Origin: a virus
IMG/VR virus record: IMGVR_UViG_3300035661_000377
Location: 1-20,317 of that record
Direction: 5' to 3' (one strand)
Length of the DNA stretch: 20,317 nucleotides
Below are positions 19,512 to 20,317 of this stretch, piece by piece. Position numbers and translations under genes: made by a program. Position 1 is the stretch's first letter. Each line of letters opens with the position of its first letter. The notes below the pieces were generated by a model. It was given only the letters and a program-made list of their open reading frames with translations. It did not search any database and had not been told where the DNA came from.

Positions 19512-20317
19512 AGACCGCGTCCGGCGCCCTCATCGCCCTCCTGGCCACCGACCACTTCCTGATGGCGGACCTCTACACGATCACCCTGCGCGGGGGATCG
19601 GTGCTGCGCTGGACGAACTTCGACCAGAACCTGACCCTGGGCGCCAACACCTTCACCTGCGCCACCGACAACGGCGCCCAGCCGATCTGCAAGCGGGGCG
19701 AGATCCGGAACGCGAGGGGCACCGAGGTGGGCACCTGCGACCTGACCCTGCTGGGCGGCCAGAGCGCCACCATCGGGGGCACCCGGCTGGGGATGTTCGC
19801 CCTTAACGGCGGCTTCGATGGCGCCCAGGTGCTCGCCCAGCGTATCTTCATGGCGACAGCCGGCGACACCTCCGCCGGCGCGATCACCATCTTCCAGGGC
19901 CTCGTGGCCAGCGCCGAACCGGGCGCCACCCAGACGGTGCTGCACCTCAAGGACGTCCGGGAATACCTCTCGATCCCTATGCCCCGCAACCTCTGGCAGC
20001 CGAGCTGCAACAACCAGTTCTGCGATGCCGGCTGCGGGTTGAACCTGGCCACCTACACCCAGGCCGAGGCGGTGACCGCCGGCAGCACCATCACGTCGAT
20101 CCCCGGCTCGGTCATCAAGGCCGACGGCTACTTCCAGGGCGGCGTGCTGACCTTCACCAGTGGCGCCAACAACGGCTTCTCGACGCCGATCCGGGCCTAC
20201 GTGGGTGGCGTGTTCACCCCGGTCCTGGCATTGCCCGCGGCCCCGTCCACCGGAGACACCTTCACCGCCACGGCCGGTTGCGCCCGGACCCAGGCGGCCT
20301 GCGCCGCGTACGGCAAC
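19508..20317 (+). CDS. Tail tip protein, DUF2163/phage BR0599-like, 3' end outside the window
   Basis: An ATG overlapping the previous stop (ATGA) opens a frame that runs to the right edge without a stop (270 codons seen). The N-terminal part (LLATDHFLMADLYTITLRGG, then VLRWTNFDQNLTLG and AQPICKRGEIRNARGTEVGT) matches the DUF2163-type tail tip protein. Cys167, Cys172 and Cys176 (within WQPSCNNQFCDAGCGLN) and a later GCARTQAACAAYGN repeat the 'C-x-x-x-F-C-D-x-x-C' and 'GC-x-R-x-x-x-x-C' patterns of the C-terminal BR0599-like domain. The family lies between the tape measure and the host-recognition proteins. The cysteines could bind metal at the tail tip. Confidence 0.8.
   Translation, partial: MKTASGALIALLATDHFLMADLYTITLRGGSVLRWTNFDQNLTLGANTFTCATDNGAQPICKRGEIRNARGTEVGTCDLTLLGGQSATIGGTRLGMFALNGGFDGAQVLAQRIFMATAGDTSAGAITIFQGLVASAEPGATQTVLHLKDVREYLSIPMPRNLWQPSCNNQFCDAGCGLNLATYTQAEAVTAGSTITSIPGSVIKADGYFQGGVLTFTSGANNGFSTPIRAYVGGVFTPVLALPAAPSTGDTFTATAGCARTQAACAAYGN

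Noticed and set aside
1-20317. Search for CRISPR arrays, tRNA or rRNA genes, insertion sequences and an integrase or attachment site
   Set aside because: No spaced repeats, tRNA cloverleaf, transposase or integrase signatures were seen in the window.

Overview
The window is part of a tailed temperate bacteriophage (most likely an integrated prophage, although no integrase or attachment site falls inside it) with a siphovirus-like head and tail gene set. The DNA is GC-rich with strongly G/C-ending codons. Almost every gene overlaps the next by one or four bases (ATGA, GTGA, TTGA, TAATG or TGATG). A predicted Rz-like inner-membrane spanin suggests a host with an outer membrane. I cannot name the host from sequence alone; there are no tRNAs, rRNAs or host genes here.

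Layout. Positions 1-188 hold the 5' end of a leftward gene and an AT-rich divergent control region with a palindromic operator candidate. Positions 189-3917 are the early region: a Cro/YdaS-like regulator, a CII/CP76-like regulator, a Myb-plus-PD-(D/E)XK nuclease, a replication protein whose gene contains iterons and an AT-rich patch like an internal lambda-type origin, and several small genes. Positions 3910-6050 encode the two terminase subunits. Positions 6047-6290 hold a small helix-turn-helix protein followed by three perfect tandem decamers. Positions 6357-7871 are a lysis-type cassette: an L,D-transpeptidase-fold enzyme, a two-helix membrane protein, an Rz-like protein and a single-span protein. 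Positions 7871-13940 are head genes: a portal/Mu-F fusion interrupted by an intein, a small protein, a protease-scaffold protein and the major capsid protein, followed by a UUCG hairpin terminator. From 14003 to the end lie the connector, tail completion, tail tube, tail chaperone pair, tape measure and distal tail genes. The last gene runs off the window.

The most interesting object is at 9998-10816. A 273-residue in-frame intein interrupts the HP-x-CRC motif of the Mu-F domain. On the opposite strand, inside the same DNA, a 250-codon gene with a perfect Shine-Dalgarno site reads as a helix-turn-helix plus Vsr-like (EDxHD type) homing endonuclease. The two genes use exactly the same triplets read on opposite strands, so the element appears to encode its splicing domain on one strand and its mobility nuclease on the other. 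Other points of note are a tail chaperone second frame without a normal start codon, the internal origin, and a second homing-type nuclease in the early region.

All family assignments come from reading motifs by eye and from memory of the families; no database search was run.
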